A stretch of 35,329 nt of DNA, taken from the IMG/VR virus record IMGVR_UViG_3300047446_000100, positions 1-35,329 of that record. The stretch is one strand, 5' to 3'. The notes under the pieces are model-generated. The model saw only the letters and a list, made by a program, of their open reading frames with translations, made no database searches and was not told the DNA's origin. This DNA is from a virus. The translations under genes and the position numbers were made by a program. Shown here piece by piece: positions 16,507 through 22,776 of the stretch (positions within the stretch are counted from its first letter, which is position 1; every line of letters starts with the position of its first letter).

Positions 16507-17082
16507 ATGAACTTTCAGCAATATGTCCCTCTCGCTCTCCGCACAGAGAAGCCGTTGGCCACGGCCTCTCTGCGCCTTGAGCACGCCATTCTCGGTCTGA
16601 CCACCGAGGGCGGCGAATTCACCACCACAGTGAAACGGGTTGCGATCTACGGTAAAGCGATCAGCCCCGAGTTCATCAAGCACATGCGCGAAGAACTGGG
16701 CGACACGCTCTGGTACGTTGCGATCGCGTGTGACGCTCTGGAGTACAGCATTCCGGAGTATCAGTATCTGTTCGATGACTTCGACGCATTGCCGCTCACG
16801 CAGAAGTTGAAGCTGGTTTCTTTCCGCTTGGCCATCGAGACCGGGTTCATTGCCTTCGGTCTTCCTAACCTGGGTGATGCGTCATCGAGAGAGTCCATTA
16901 TGCGTGGGCTGCTCAACATCGTTTGTGCGGTGGCACACGCTTGCGATGCACTCGGTTTCAAGATCGAAGAGATCATGGACGAGAACATCGCCAAGCTGAA
17001 GGAACGCTTCCCGGATGCCTACTCGAACGCCGCTGCTGAGGCACGAGCAGACAAGGGCGGTCTGGACGCACGCAACTCCTAA
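16507..17082 (+). CDS. MazG-like NTP pyrophosphohydrolase, 191 aa
   Basis: All-alpha NTP-PPase fold. The ExxE metal motif is TEGGEF (near residue 37) and the ExxD partner is EELGD (near 62-66), followed by a long helical bundle and the family's C-terminal NIAKLKERFPD. Such enzymes hydrolyse nucleoside triphosphates to monophosphates; in phages they are thought to adjust (d)NTP pools or (p)ppGpp. It starts at the only ATG after the CAC-rich leader. It is next to thyX and thus in a nucleotide-metabolism segment. The helical bundle is longer than in minimal MazG proteins. Confidence 0.85.
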   Translation: MNFQQYVPLALRTEKPLATASLRLEHAILGLTTEGGEFTTTVKRVAIYGKAISPEFIKHMREELGDTLWYVAIACDALEYSIPEYQYLFDDFDALPLTQKLKLVSFRLAIETGFIAFGLPNLGDASSRESIMRGLLNIVCAVAHACDALGFKIEEIMDENIAKLKERFPDAYSNAAAEARADKGGLDARNS

Positions 17083-17095
17083 AACGATAACCAGG

Positions 17096-17118
17096 CAGGG
17101 CCGTCACCACCGGCCCTG
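17096..17118 (+). promoter_or_regulatory. Hairpin with TCACCAC loop in the thyX leader
   Basis: CAGGGCCG (17096-17103) pairs perfectly with CGGCCCTG (17111-17118) around the loop TCACCAC. It ends eight bases before the thyX ATG, and no T-run follows, so a translational role is more likely than termination. Confidence 0.6.
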
Positions 17119-17126
17119 AACCGAAG

Positions 17127-18095
17127 ATGAAACCTACTATTCTGGCCAAGGTAATCGAAGATTCGATCTCTCTTGCGGGTGTTCGATTCACGACCGTTCA
17201 GGTGCGCTATCCGCGCATCGTCCTAGCAGAACTCAACACGCATCGCGCACTGTCGAAGAACGCTGGTTCCTCACGCGCGAAGCCTGTTAAGACCATGCTT
17301 AAGCAGATCTGGAGCGACCCTGCCTGTCCGTCCGAGTGGGGTAGCAACCAACCCGGCATGCAAGCCGGCGCGCAGCTCACAGGCTTGCGTCTCTTCGGCG
17401 TGCAAGCACTCTGGCGCACGCACGCGAAGCTCTCCGCAGCGATCAGCTGGGGCATGATGAAGCTCGGCGCGCACAAGCAGATTGCCAACCGCGTCACCGA
17501 AGCACACCAGTATGTTGACGCGCTGCTCAGCGGCACGGACTGGGACAACTTCGATCTGCTGCGCTGCCACCCCGGCGCCGACCCGACGATGCGCGACCTC
17601 GCCATCGAGATCATGGTTGCCATCGAGCTGAGCGTTCCGCGCGTCCTGCGCGGGGGCGAATGGCATCTCCCGTATGTTCTCACCGATGAACGCGTGGGCT
17701 TGACGCTGGACGACCAGAAGAAGCTGTCTGTCGCCCGCTGCGCGCGGATCAGCTACACGCCGTTCGACGGCAACCCGTCCGTCGAGAAGGAGCGGGAACG
17801 CTACGACCGCCTCGTCGGAGCCCAGCCGATCCACGCCTCGCCGACCGAACACCAGGCAACGCCGACTGTCGGCGCCAACGAGCGCAACGGCAACCTGCGG
17901 GGCTGGAAGCAACACCGTCAGGAAGTCGAGGCCGTGTTGCCGACCTACTCGGGACCGCGTATGCGTCGCGACCTGACGCCGGCCGAGCTGAACACGTTCT
18001 TCAAGCAGCCGCTGTCGGCGCACCAGAAGGACGGTCTGCGTGCGCAGGTAGACGCGATGATGGCCAACGATCAGTACCCGCGTCAGGAGGCATGA
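17127..18095 (+). CDS. thyX: ThyX-like flavin-dependent thymidylate synthase, 322 aa
   Basis: Would make dTMP from dUMP using FAD and methylene-tetrahydrofolate. The ThyX signature RHRxxSxNExSxR appears in the variant THRALSKNAGSSR (near residues 33-45), a form I know from phage ThyX-like proteins. The rest contains long helices and the conserved basic residues toward the C-terminus (RCARISYTPFDG). It is longer than bacterial ThyX (about 230-250). The altered signature means activity should not be taken for granted. A hairpin precedes the gene; the DUF3310-like gene overlaps its stop by ATGA. Confidence 0.87.
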   Translation: MKPTILAKVIEDSISLAGVRFTTVQVRYPRIVLAELNTHRALSKNAGSSRAKPVKTMLKQIWSDPACPSEWGSNQPGMQAGAQLTGLRLFGVQALWRTHAKLSAAISWGMMKLGAHKQIANRVTEAHQYVDALLSGTDWDNFDLLRCHPGADPTMRDLAIEIMVAIELSVPRVLRGGEWHLPYVLTDERVGLTLDDQKKLSVARCARISYTPFDGNPSVEKERERYDRLVGAQPIHASPTEHQATPTVGANERNGNLRGWKQHRQEVEAVLPTYSGPRMRRDLTPAELNTFFKQPLSAHQKDGLRAQVDAMMANDQYPRQEA

Positions 18096-18376
18096 TGGCT
18101 GAGCGCAAACATAGCCACTACTTCAAAGACTGCCCATTCGAGCAGATCGACGTGTATCGCGTGCTGGATCTCTTCAACGTCGCTGATCCCTGCATCCAGC
18201 ATGCTGTGAAGAAGCTGCTGGTCGCCGGGGGACGCGGTGCTGGAAAGGACATATCGCGCGACGTGCAGGAAGCGATCGACACACTCAACCGCTGGGTCGA
18301 GATGCGTGGCGAGGAAGATCCGACTACCAAGGCTGCGCTGCGATACCCACCGATTGATGTCTTAGCGCTCAGTTGA
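18092..18376 (+). CDS. DUF3310-like protein, 94 aa
   Basis: The core (HYFKDCPFEQIDVYRVLDLF, then a helix with IQHAVKKLLVAGGRGAGKD and DVQEAIDTLNRWVEM) matches the DUF3310 pattern as I know it: HY...IDV near the start, a Lys-rich helix before GRG.GKD, then a helix with a Trp. This family is common beside phage nucleotide-metabolism genes and has unknown biochemical function. GGRGAGKD is loosely P-loop-like but not a true Walker A. It follows thyX by an ATGA overlap and ends at a terminator. Confidence 0.82.
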   Translation: MMAERKHSHYFKDCPFEQIDVYRVLDLFNVADPCIQHAVKKLLVAGGRGAGKDISRDVQEAIDTLNRWVEMRGEEDPTTKAALRYPPIDVLALS

Positions 18377-18380
18377 GCTG

Positions 18381-18411
18381 AGATCCCGCTTCGGCGGGAT
18401 CTACCCAGTTT
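18381..18411 (+). terminator. Rho-independent terminator
   Basis: AGATCCCGC (18381-18389) pairs perfectly with GCGGGATCT (18394-18402) around a TTCG tetraloop, with TTTT at 18408-18411 six bases later. The stem is excellent but the T-tract is weak, so termination may be partial. Confidence 0.72.
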
Positions 18412-18424
18412 TACATAATAAAAG

Positions 18425-18433
18425 TTATCCACA
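18425..18433 (+). promoter_or_regulatory. DnaA box TTATCCACA
   Basis: A consensus DnaA box lies in the AT-rich gap between the terminator and the next gene. A second exact copy (opposite strand) is in the trfA origin at 22060-22068. It could be a DnaA-regulated promoter or a second initiation site; a chance match is possible. Confidence 0.55.
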
Positions 18434-18449
18434 TTTGATTAGGTATCCT

Positions 18450-18635
18450 ATGAAGAAGGTAGACGAGCGCGTGGCATTCGTCATCCGCTACAAGTTGCAG
18501 GATCTGATTGAGTACGCCGATGCGCAAGGCGTGAACTTCGAAGTCGTGCGCCAGCCGCAGCAACCGCTGGCCACGGGCAACCACAAGCCAGTCATTGAAG
18601 TCTGGCTCAAACGCGAACACACGAGGCCGCAATGA
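18450..18635 (+). CDS. Hypothetical protein, 61 aa
   Basis: ATG at 18450 is preceded by TTAGGT (18439-18444) at good spacing; an in-frame TTG at 18435 overlaps the DnaA box and is less likely. The protein is basic, with a helix (ERVAFVIRYKLQDLIEYADAQG) and a strand-like end (NFEVVRQ, IEVWLKRE). No recognised family. It opens the second small-gene operon and is coupled to the next gene by ATGA. Confidence 0.72.
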   Translation: MKKVDERVAFVIRYKLQDLIEYADAQGVNFEVVRQPQQPLATGNHKPVIEVWLKREHTRPQ

Positions 18636-18727
18636 ACCCGTTTCTTATCGGCTGGTACATCTACAACATCATGCTGAGCGGGCTGTACGCACCGCTCCGC
18701 GTTCCCACCAAGAAGGATCGTTCATGA
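18632..18727 (+). CDS. Small hydrophobic peptide, 31 aa
   Basis: The ORF overlaps its upstream and downstream neighbours by 4-bp ATGA junctions on both sides, the same coupling seen throughout this region. Residues 3-20 (PFLIGWYIYNIMLSGLYA) are a likely membrane segment, followed by a basic tail (PTKKDR). No function can be assigned. Confidence 0.65.
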   Translation: MNPFLIGWYIYNIMLSGLYAPLRVPTKKDRS

Positions 18728-19032
18728 AAGATCTGTTTATCGTCCTCGTGCTGGTCTGCGGGGCGGCGTTCGGCATCAAGAGCTGCACGGACAGCGACTG
18801 GTATCAGGAGTCGGAGCGGGCGCGCGCGAAGCAGGAAGCGGCCGAGCGCGAGCCGCACATCATCCGCAAGAAGGATGGTTGCGATGTCTACGCCTTCAAA
18901 GTCGGCGACACGAACCACTTCTTCACGAAGTGCCCGAACAGCACGGTCACGACCGATCGCCAGTTCGATGTCAAGTGCGGCAAGAACTGTCACCGCACTG
19001 AGACCGAGTCCATCGTCACGGAGACGCATTGA
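18724..19032 (+). CDS. Exported or membrane-anchored Cys-rich protein, 102 aa
   Basis: Residues 1-18 form a signal or anchor helix (KDLFIVLVLVCGAAFGIK), with a Cys at 21 in a weak lipobox-like context (IKSC). After a charged linker, the C-terminal domain has Cys in DGCDVYAF, TKCPNS, VKCGKNCHR, consistent with periplasmic disulfides. It could act in the cell envelope during infection, for instance in superinfection exclusion, which is only a guess. ATGA-coupled to the previous gene. Confidence 0.72.
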   Translation: MKDLFIVLVLVCGAAFGIKSCTDSDWYQESERARAKQEAAEREPHIIRKKDGCDVYAFKVGDTNHFFTKCPNSTVTTDRQFDVKCGKNCHRTETESIVTETH

Positions 19033-19367
19033 TGCCGTGGATTCCACCAATGCGAAAGATCCCTCAGCGACCACCACCCAAGACCATGCGAACAGACGAA
19101 ACGAAAAAGACCCTCTGGGACGGAACACCGCTGCTCCCGCCTATCGGAGCGCTCGTCCTGATCTCCCACGGGCGTGATGATCTCGACCATGTTTGCCGCG
19201 TGACGGGCTACGAAGTGAAGCCCGGTATGGACAGCAGAGACTCCCACCACCGCGTCTTTATCGACGTGGTGTATGAGGGAAGCGACACCAAGAACCAACG
19301 TTTGTTGTGCGACGTGCGGCCTCTCACGAAGGCCCGCTCGATCGCCCCACTGGAGAAGCAAGCATGA
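19032..19367 (+). CDS. Hypothetical protein, 111 aa
   Basis: It starts at the ATG sharing one base with the previous TGA. The N-terminal 25 residues are Pro-rich and basic (PMRKIPQRPPPK). The remainder is beta-rich (GALVLISHGRD, CRVTGYEV, VFIDVVYEGSD), a small compact domain of unknown family. Several Cys are isolated and do not form a motif. It overlaps the next gene by ATGA. Confidence 0.72.
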   Translation: MPWIPPMRKIPQRPPPKTMRTDETKKTLWDGTPLLPPIGALVLISHGRDDLDHVCRVTGYEVKPGMDSRDSHHRVFIDVVYEGSDTKNQRLLCDVRPLTKARSIAPLEKQA

Positions 19368-19729
19368 CGCTCGGGAAAGGATACGTATCGGCGCCAGTCG
19401 TCGAATGGATTTACGAAAAGCCGCAGCATGGCGGGGCAAAGACGCTGCTGCTCACGATCGGCTGTATCGCAATCACGGGGACGTGGAGCGGGGAAGTCGG
19501 CGAGAACTACCTCGCGTGGGCCGCGCTGCCGAAGCGTGACAAGCAGAAGGAGAAGGAAGTGATCGCAGCGTATCGCGACAAGAAGGCTCGCCTCGCAGCG
19601 GGCTGCAAACCTGGGGGTTGCTCGGCCCTTGGCTGCGAAGGTGGCATCTACTGCTGGAATGCAGACGGCACGGCCAAGGTTGCTCCTTCGACCCCCATCC
19701 TCGACTTCATGAGAGGAGCCTCAGAATGA
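19364..19729 (+). CDS. Hypothetical protein with Cys cluster, 121 aa
   Basis: A beta-rich N-terminus (VEWIYEKPQHGGAKTLLLTIGCIAITGTW) is followed by a Lys-rich helix and a Cys/Gly cluster (AGCKPGGCSALGCEGGIYCW), four Cys with spacings 4, 4 and 6 that could bind a metal. A short Pro-containing tail ends in a second helix. No family recognised. ATGA overlaps on both sides. Confidence 0.72.
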   Translation: MTLGKGYVSAPVVEWIYEKPQHGGAKTLLLTIGCIAITGTWSGEVGENYLAWAALPKRDKQKEKEVIAAYRDKKARLAAGCKPGGCSALGCEGGIYCWNADGTAKVAPSTPILDFMRGASE

Positions 19730-20049
19730 TGACTCTACAGCAGTACTACCTCGTCAAGCTCGCAGAGGAGGCTGCGGAAGTCGCGCAGATCGCGCTGAAG
19801 GCCGCGCACTTCGGATTGAGCGAAGTTCAGCCGGGGACGATCCTGTCGAATGGCGAGCGAATCTGCGCCGAGCTGAATGACACACTGGCTATGGTTCAGC
19901 GCCTGGGTGATGTGTCTGAAGGGGCGTTCTTCTTCGACATCGGCCAGCCTGACCATGTGGCGATCAGCAAGAAGCTGGCGAAGGTCCAGCACTTCCTGGA
20001 GTATTCGCAGTCGCTGGGTCTCGTCGAGATTCCGGGAGAAACAACATGA
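19726..20049 (+). CDS. MazG/HisE-like NTP-PPase, 107 aa
   Basis: The segment YLVKLAEEAAEVAQIALKAA (residues 6-25) is the typical first helix of MazG/HisE-type NTP pyrophosphohydrolases with the EExxE motif, and AELNDTLAMVQRL (about 47-59) supplies the ExxD-type second half. This would be the second such protein in the window after the one at 16507. The substrate is unknown; house-cleaning of modified dNTPs or ppGpp-related roles are suggested for relatives. Two tandem ATGs start it; the first overlaps the upstream TGA. Confidence 0.72.
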   Translation: MMTLQQYYLVKLAEEAAEVAQIALKAAHFGLSEVQPGTILSNGERICAELNDTLAMVQRLGDVSEGAFFFDIGQPDHVAISKKLAKVQHFLEYSQSLGLVEIPGETT

Positions 20050-20261
20050 CCAGCAGATCTGAAGCAGCGGACGCCGCGCGCTTCCGCGCCCTGCTCAACC
20101 ACTCGTGGGAGTTCGGCGCAAAGAACTTCGACGAGAACAACCAGCCTCGCCAACTCCGTATCGTCGCGAAGTCCACCGTGCTCACGAGCGACGCGATGCA
20201 GGACAAGATGCGTGATCTGTTCGACGGCTTCCTGACCACTGTGCCGAAGGTGCCGACATGA
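20046..20261 (+). CDS. Hypothetical protein, 71 aa
   Basis: ATGA-coupled on both sides. It reads as an N-terminal helix (SEAADAARFRALLNHSWEFG), a strand around RQLRIVAKST and a C-terminal helix. No motif or family recognised. Confidence 0.7.
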   Translation: MTSRSEAADAARFRALLNHSWEFGAKNFDENNQPRQLRIVAKSTVLTSDAMQDKMRDLFDGFLTTVPKVPT

Positions 20262-20497
20262 GCGAGAAACCGAAGGTGCGAATTACCACCGTCGCGCGCG
20301 TTCAGGTAACTGTCGAAGTCACGGTTGGTAGCTGGGGGCCAGAGTGCGAGATCTCCCAGGTGTACCGGCAGGGCGCGGAGAGCGCGATGGGGAGAATCCG
20401 TGCGGCGATTGGAAACAGCGGGCACGCCAGCAACATGAAGATCGTGGGGGTGGGCAAAGTGCTCGCAATCACTACAAGCCTTGAGAGCCAACTATGA
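20258..20497 (+). CDS. Hypothetical protein, 79 aa
   Basis: A beta-alpha-beta small domain: RITTVARVQVTVEVTVGSW, then a helix (VYRQGAESAMGRIRAAIG), then KIVGVGKVLAITTS. The composition and order are those of a compact ferredoxin-like fold, although no family is recognised. Coupled to both neighbours by 4-bp overlaps. Confidence 0.7.
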   Translation: MSEKPKVRITTVARVQVTVEVTVGSWGPECEISQVYRQGAESAMGRIRAAIGNSGHASNMKIVGVGKVLAITTSLESQL

Positions 20498-20835
20498 AAA
20501 AACAATACCGACTCACCTACGCCGATGGCTACGAGATGAAGGTGGAGATTGATCATTCGATCTTGACCGAAGAGAAGCTGCACGAGCTGAACAACTTCTG
20601 GAGTAACGCGGAGAGCCGGTTGATCCGTTGCACGGTGCTCGACGCGGTTCTGAAGATGTTGTGTTCGACGTTCATGGCCGAGTCCGTCGAGAGGTTCGAC
20701 CCGGTGGCAGCATTCAACAGCGGCGAGATCGAAGGCTGGCCACCGCTCGACGGGTCGTGGGGCATCAAGCTGCTCGACTACGATCCCTTCGAGTTCGAGA
20801 GCGACCTAGTCGACGTGCTGGAGATCACATCGTGA
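20494..20835 (+). CDS. DUF2528-like protein, 113 aa
   Basis: The N-terminal half (YRLTYADGYEMKVEIDHSIL, then EEKLHELNNFWSNAESRL) and the following helix (VLDAVLKMLCSTFMAESVERFDP) match the DUF2528 pattern as I know it from phage and plasmid genes of Proteobacteria. Function is unknown; the usual length (about 110-120) fits. The acidic C-terminus ends in a GTGA overlap with the membrane protein gene. Confidence 0.78.
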   Translation: MKKQYRLTYADGYEMKVEIDHSILTEEKLHELNNFWSNAESRLIRCTVLDAVLKMLCSTFMAESVERFDPVAAFNSGEIEGWPPLDGSWGIKLLDYDPFEFESDLVDVLEITS

Positions 20836-21167
20836 GCTACTGGGACAACGAGGGCTTTCCGAAGATGCCCTCCTTCTGGATGTCGCTCGGAATCGTCAGC
20901 AGGGCCGTCTTGCTGGGCTGGCTCACACGCACGGACTGGTACGACCTTCGCCGCTCGGTGCGAGAGGCCTTCAGCGCGCTGTGGTGGGCGTTCGTATGGT
21001 TCATCGTGTGGACCGTGATGATCGCCATCTGCCTGCTCGCGCCTGTGACGATCCCAGCCTACATGATCGTCGTGCGCCGGCAGCAGCGCCGCGTGATGAT
21101 CAAGCATCGCAAGCAGTTCCTGCGGGATCAACTGCGCGTCGCCGTGAAAGGCTACAGCTGGGGCTAA
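20832..21167 (+). CDS. Membrane protein, 111 aa, GTG start
   Basis: GTG at 20832 overlaps the preceding TGA. After a short polar N-terminus there is a weakly hydrophobic segment (SLGIVSRAVLLGWL) and then two strong membrane helices packed together (SALWWAFVWFIVWTVMIAICL and LAPVTIPAYMIVV), followed by a long basic cytoplasmic tail (RRQQRRVMIKHRKQ). It is the last + strand gene; its TAA overlaps the trfA stop on the other strand. Role unknown. Confidence 0.75.
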   Translation: MSYWDNEGFPKMPSFWMSLGIVSRAVLLGWLTRTDWYDLRRSVREAFSALWWAFVWFIVWTVMIAICLLAPVTIPAYMIVVRRQQRRVMIKHRKQFLRDQLRVAVKGYSWG

Positions 21168-22009
21168 GCCGCGAGCGCCGGCACAACGTGTCGGCGCTTC
21201 ACTGTCACCATCTCGACGGTTACTTCGTACTCCGTCAGGAACCCAACCTTCACCAGTTCGTCGAACGCCCTCTTAAGCGTCGCACGGAAGTGCTTCAGCT
21301 CCTTCGCCCTACTTCCGCACAGTTTATGCAGTGTGGCTACCTTGTAGGGCACAGGCTCGCGGTGCGTGATGTAGAAGCTGTGCAGCCACTTGGCCATCGG
21401 GCTGAGCTTCAGCCGTGTCTGCCAGTCGATCAGCGTGTAGTCTTCCTTGCCGAACAGCGCGATGATCTTCGGGTCCATCGAGATGGTCCAGTGCGTGCTG
21501 GTCCCTTCCCCATCCTCGACATCGGCGTCCTCGCCCTCCCACGCCAAGGTCATGAGCAATGACCCAATGAAGCCGCGCTTCCCCGGCTCGGTCACTTCAA
21601 GGTCGCCCTTCTTCAGCCGTTTGAGCGATGCCCTCAAGCGCTTGTAGTCCTCTGCCGACCGCCCCCAACCCAGCACCTTCAGCACCGCATTGCCAGTGAT
21701 CTCAATCCGCGAACCCAGCGGCAGGCCGCGCGCCAGGTGGACGAGCTGAAGGAACACATCCTGGTCGTCCTGCCGCAGCTCCTGGCCTGTGTACGTGACG
21801 CGGAAGTTCTGGAGCGACACGATCTCCTGGTCCTCGAACTTCGCCCGCACTTCCCGGTTGTTACCTGCGGTGAACAACGCGCAACGGGTGAGAGCATTCG
21901 GGAGCGCCCTCAACTTCTCCGACCAGAACTCAAGCTGAACCGGCGTCTTCAAAGCCTTCTTCTCCGCATCCTTTTGCAGATTAATGGCAATATCAACGGC
22001 GTTCTTCAT
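21164..22009 (-). CDS. trfA: TrfA-type plasmid replication initiator, 281 aa
   Basis: Initiator that binds iterons and opens the origin. The body follows RK2 TrfA as I remember it: LRALPNALTRCALFTAGN, then VTYTGQELRQDDQDVFLQLVH (TrfA has FYTGVELRADDDELVW), the winged-helix stretch around LGWGRSAEDYKRLRASLKRL, and the second wing with LSPMAKWLHSFYITHREPVP and KLCGS. The start at 22009 has GGAG eight bases upstream; the longer reading from 22051 lacks this. The iterons lie directly upstream and probably overlap its promoter (possible extended -10 at 22032-22040), giving autoregulation. Confidence 0.94.
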   Translation of the reverse strand: MKNAVDIAINLQKDAEKKALKTPVQLEFWSEKLRALPNALTRCALFTAGNNREVRAKFEDQEIVSLQNFRVTYTGQELRQDDQDVFLQLVHLARGLPLGSRIEITGNAVLKVLGWGRSAEDYKRLRASLKRLKKGDLEVTEPGKRGFIGSLLMTLAWEGEDADVEDGEGTSTHWTISMDPKIIALFGKEDYTLIDWQTRLKLSPMAKWLHSFYITHREPVPYKVATLHKLCGSRAKELKHFRATLKRAFDELVKVGFLTEYEVTVEMVTVKRRHVVPALAA

Positions 22010-22059
22010 GGTGTCATCTCCGGGTTGCAGAAGCGTAGCACGCAATTCCACACTTGAGA

Positions 22060-22068
22060 TGTGGATAA
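22060..22068 (-). promoter_or_regulatory. DnaA box in oriV
   Basis: On the - strand this reads TTATCCACA, the consensus DnaA box. An imperfect copy (AATTCCACA, 22044-22052) faces it on the + strand, giving an inverted pair. Host DnaA is required with TrfA at RK2-type origins. Confidence 0.8.
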
Positions 22069-22071
22069 CTG

Positions 22072-22198
22072 TCGTGTTCTGAGCGACCGCTGTTGTCGGG
22101 GTTTGAGCGACGATCTTCGGGGTTTGGCCGACCGCTATCGGGGTCTGACCGACCGAACTTCGGGGTTAGAGCGACCAAAATTCGGGGTTAGAGCGACC
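22072..22198 (+). repeat. Direct iterons, six copies
   Basis: Core unit TCGGGGTTTGAGCGACC. Copies begin at 22072 (degenerate), 22096, 22117, 22138, 22160 and 22182, the last five spaced 21, 21, 22 and 22 bp, two helical turns, so the initiator would bind on one DNA face. Differences cluster in the centre (TTTGAG, TTTGGC, TCTGAC, TTAGAG). These are the probable TrfA binding sites. Confidence 0.9.
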
Positions 22199-22204
22199 GA
22201 GACA

Positions 22205-22252
22205 AATAAAAAAGCTGTTGAAAATCAGGAAGTTAATCCTTCTTTCAACAGC
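22205..22252 (-). terminator. Rho-independent terminator of the par operon inside oriV
   Basis: Read on the - strand, GCTGTTGAAA (+ 22252-22243) pairs with TTTCAACAGC (+ 22223-22214), with an inner AGGA/TCCT pair, followed by TTTTTTA. It should stop transcription of the parA operon before it enters the iterons and trfA. Confidence 0.82.
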
Positions 22253-22255
22253 CCT

Positions 22256-22285
22256 TAATCCTTTCTAATCCTTTTTAATCGTTTA
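22256..22285 (+). repeat. AT-rich 10-bp tandem repeats, candidate unwinding element
   Basis: Three in-phase decamers: TAATCCTTTC (22256), TAATCCTTTT (22266) and TAATCGTTTA (22276), with one more TAATCCTT at 22234. Short AT-rich repeats beside iterons are the usual DNA unwinding element of such origins. Confidence 0.68.
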
Positions 22286-22292
22286 CGTGGGC

Positions 22293-22319
22293 GGTCGCTC
22301 AAACCCCGAGCGGTCGCCC
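22293..22319 (-). repeat. Inverted iteron plus half-copy
   Basis: On the - strand 22309-22293 reads TCGGGGTTTGAGCGACC, the exact iteron consensus, preceded by a half unit GGGCGACCG (22319-22311). It lies on the far side of the AT-rich repeats, so initiator-bound DNA could be looped or coupled. Confidence 0.8.
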
Positions 22320-22329
22320 AAAAGGCCAA

Positions 22330-22776
22330 TCACCCCTGCCCCACCCTTTTCCGCTTCGCCGCCTCGGCCCGCTCGAACTTCAGCAACGCCAGCTGCTTCC
22401 GAAGTGCTTCAGCGACCACGTCCTTCTGCTTCAGGCGAGTCAGCATGCAGAAGTCGCGCAGCTCGTAGAACAGGTCTGTCGGCACGCGGACGTTCAACGG
22501 GACACCCGGATCTGGCCGCTCTGCCTCCGTTGCTGCCCAGTCGGGAAAGACAGGCTGCTGAACGGCTTGTTCGGCAGGAACGGGGGTCTGCGCCGGCTGC
22601 TGCACGGCAACGGCGCCAGCGGCCCGCTGCGGCCCTTCCTGCGGCTTCGGAGCGGCTGCGGGAGCCTCCGGTGCAGCGGCTTCGGCCGCAGGCGCTGTAG
22701 CGCCGTTCTCGATCACGTCTTGGGCTTGTGCCAGGTCGGCCATCATCGCGGCGCCACGGGGTGTGCGAGCTTTCAT
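22330..22776 (-). CDS. Ribbon-helix-helix partition partner (ParG-like), 148 aa
   Basis: The C-terminal 50 residues (PLNVRVPTDLFYELRDFCML, a second helix, basic end KRKRV) form a ribbon-helix-helix DNA-binding domain. The N-terminal 90 residues are Ala/Pro/Gln-rich and disordered, a plausible site to contact ParA. It follows parA with an ATGA overlap, the classic order for a ParA plus centromere-binding protein (ParG/ParB analogue). It probably binds the palindrome upstream of parA and represses the operon. No ParB (HTH type) gene is visible. Confidence 0.75.
   Translation of the reverse strand: MKARTPRGAAMMADLAQAQDVIENGATAPAAEAAAPEAPAAAPKPQEGPQRAAGAVAVQQPAQTPVPAEQAVQQPVFPDWAATEAERPDPGVPLNVRVPTDLFYELRDFCMLTRLKQKDVVAEALRKQLALLKFERAEAAKRKRVGQG

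Larger units (their letters stand above)
22046..22319. other. oriV: Iteron origin of replication (oriV)
   Basis: This 320-bp gap (22010-22329) without genes holds a plasmid-type origin. Parts in order: an opposed pair of DnaA-like sites, six direct iterons, a hairpin terminator, AT-rich 10-bp repeats, and an inverted iteron. The initiator gene is immediately adjacent and of the iteron-binding TrfA class, so the origin call rests on both structure and context. Confidence 0.9.

Noticed and set aside
18229-18246. GGRGAGKD in the DUF3310-like protein as a Walker A ATP site
   Set aside because: Spacing does not fit GxxxxGK[ST] (Asp follows the Lys), and no Walker B is present; the segment is a feature of this small family.
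22072-22198. Regular 21-22 bp repeats resembling a CRISPR array
   Set aside because: There are no unique spacers of constant length between the units and no cas gene; the repeats are contiguous iterons next to an initiator gene.
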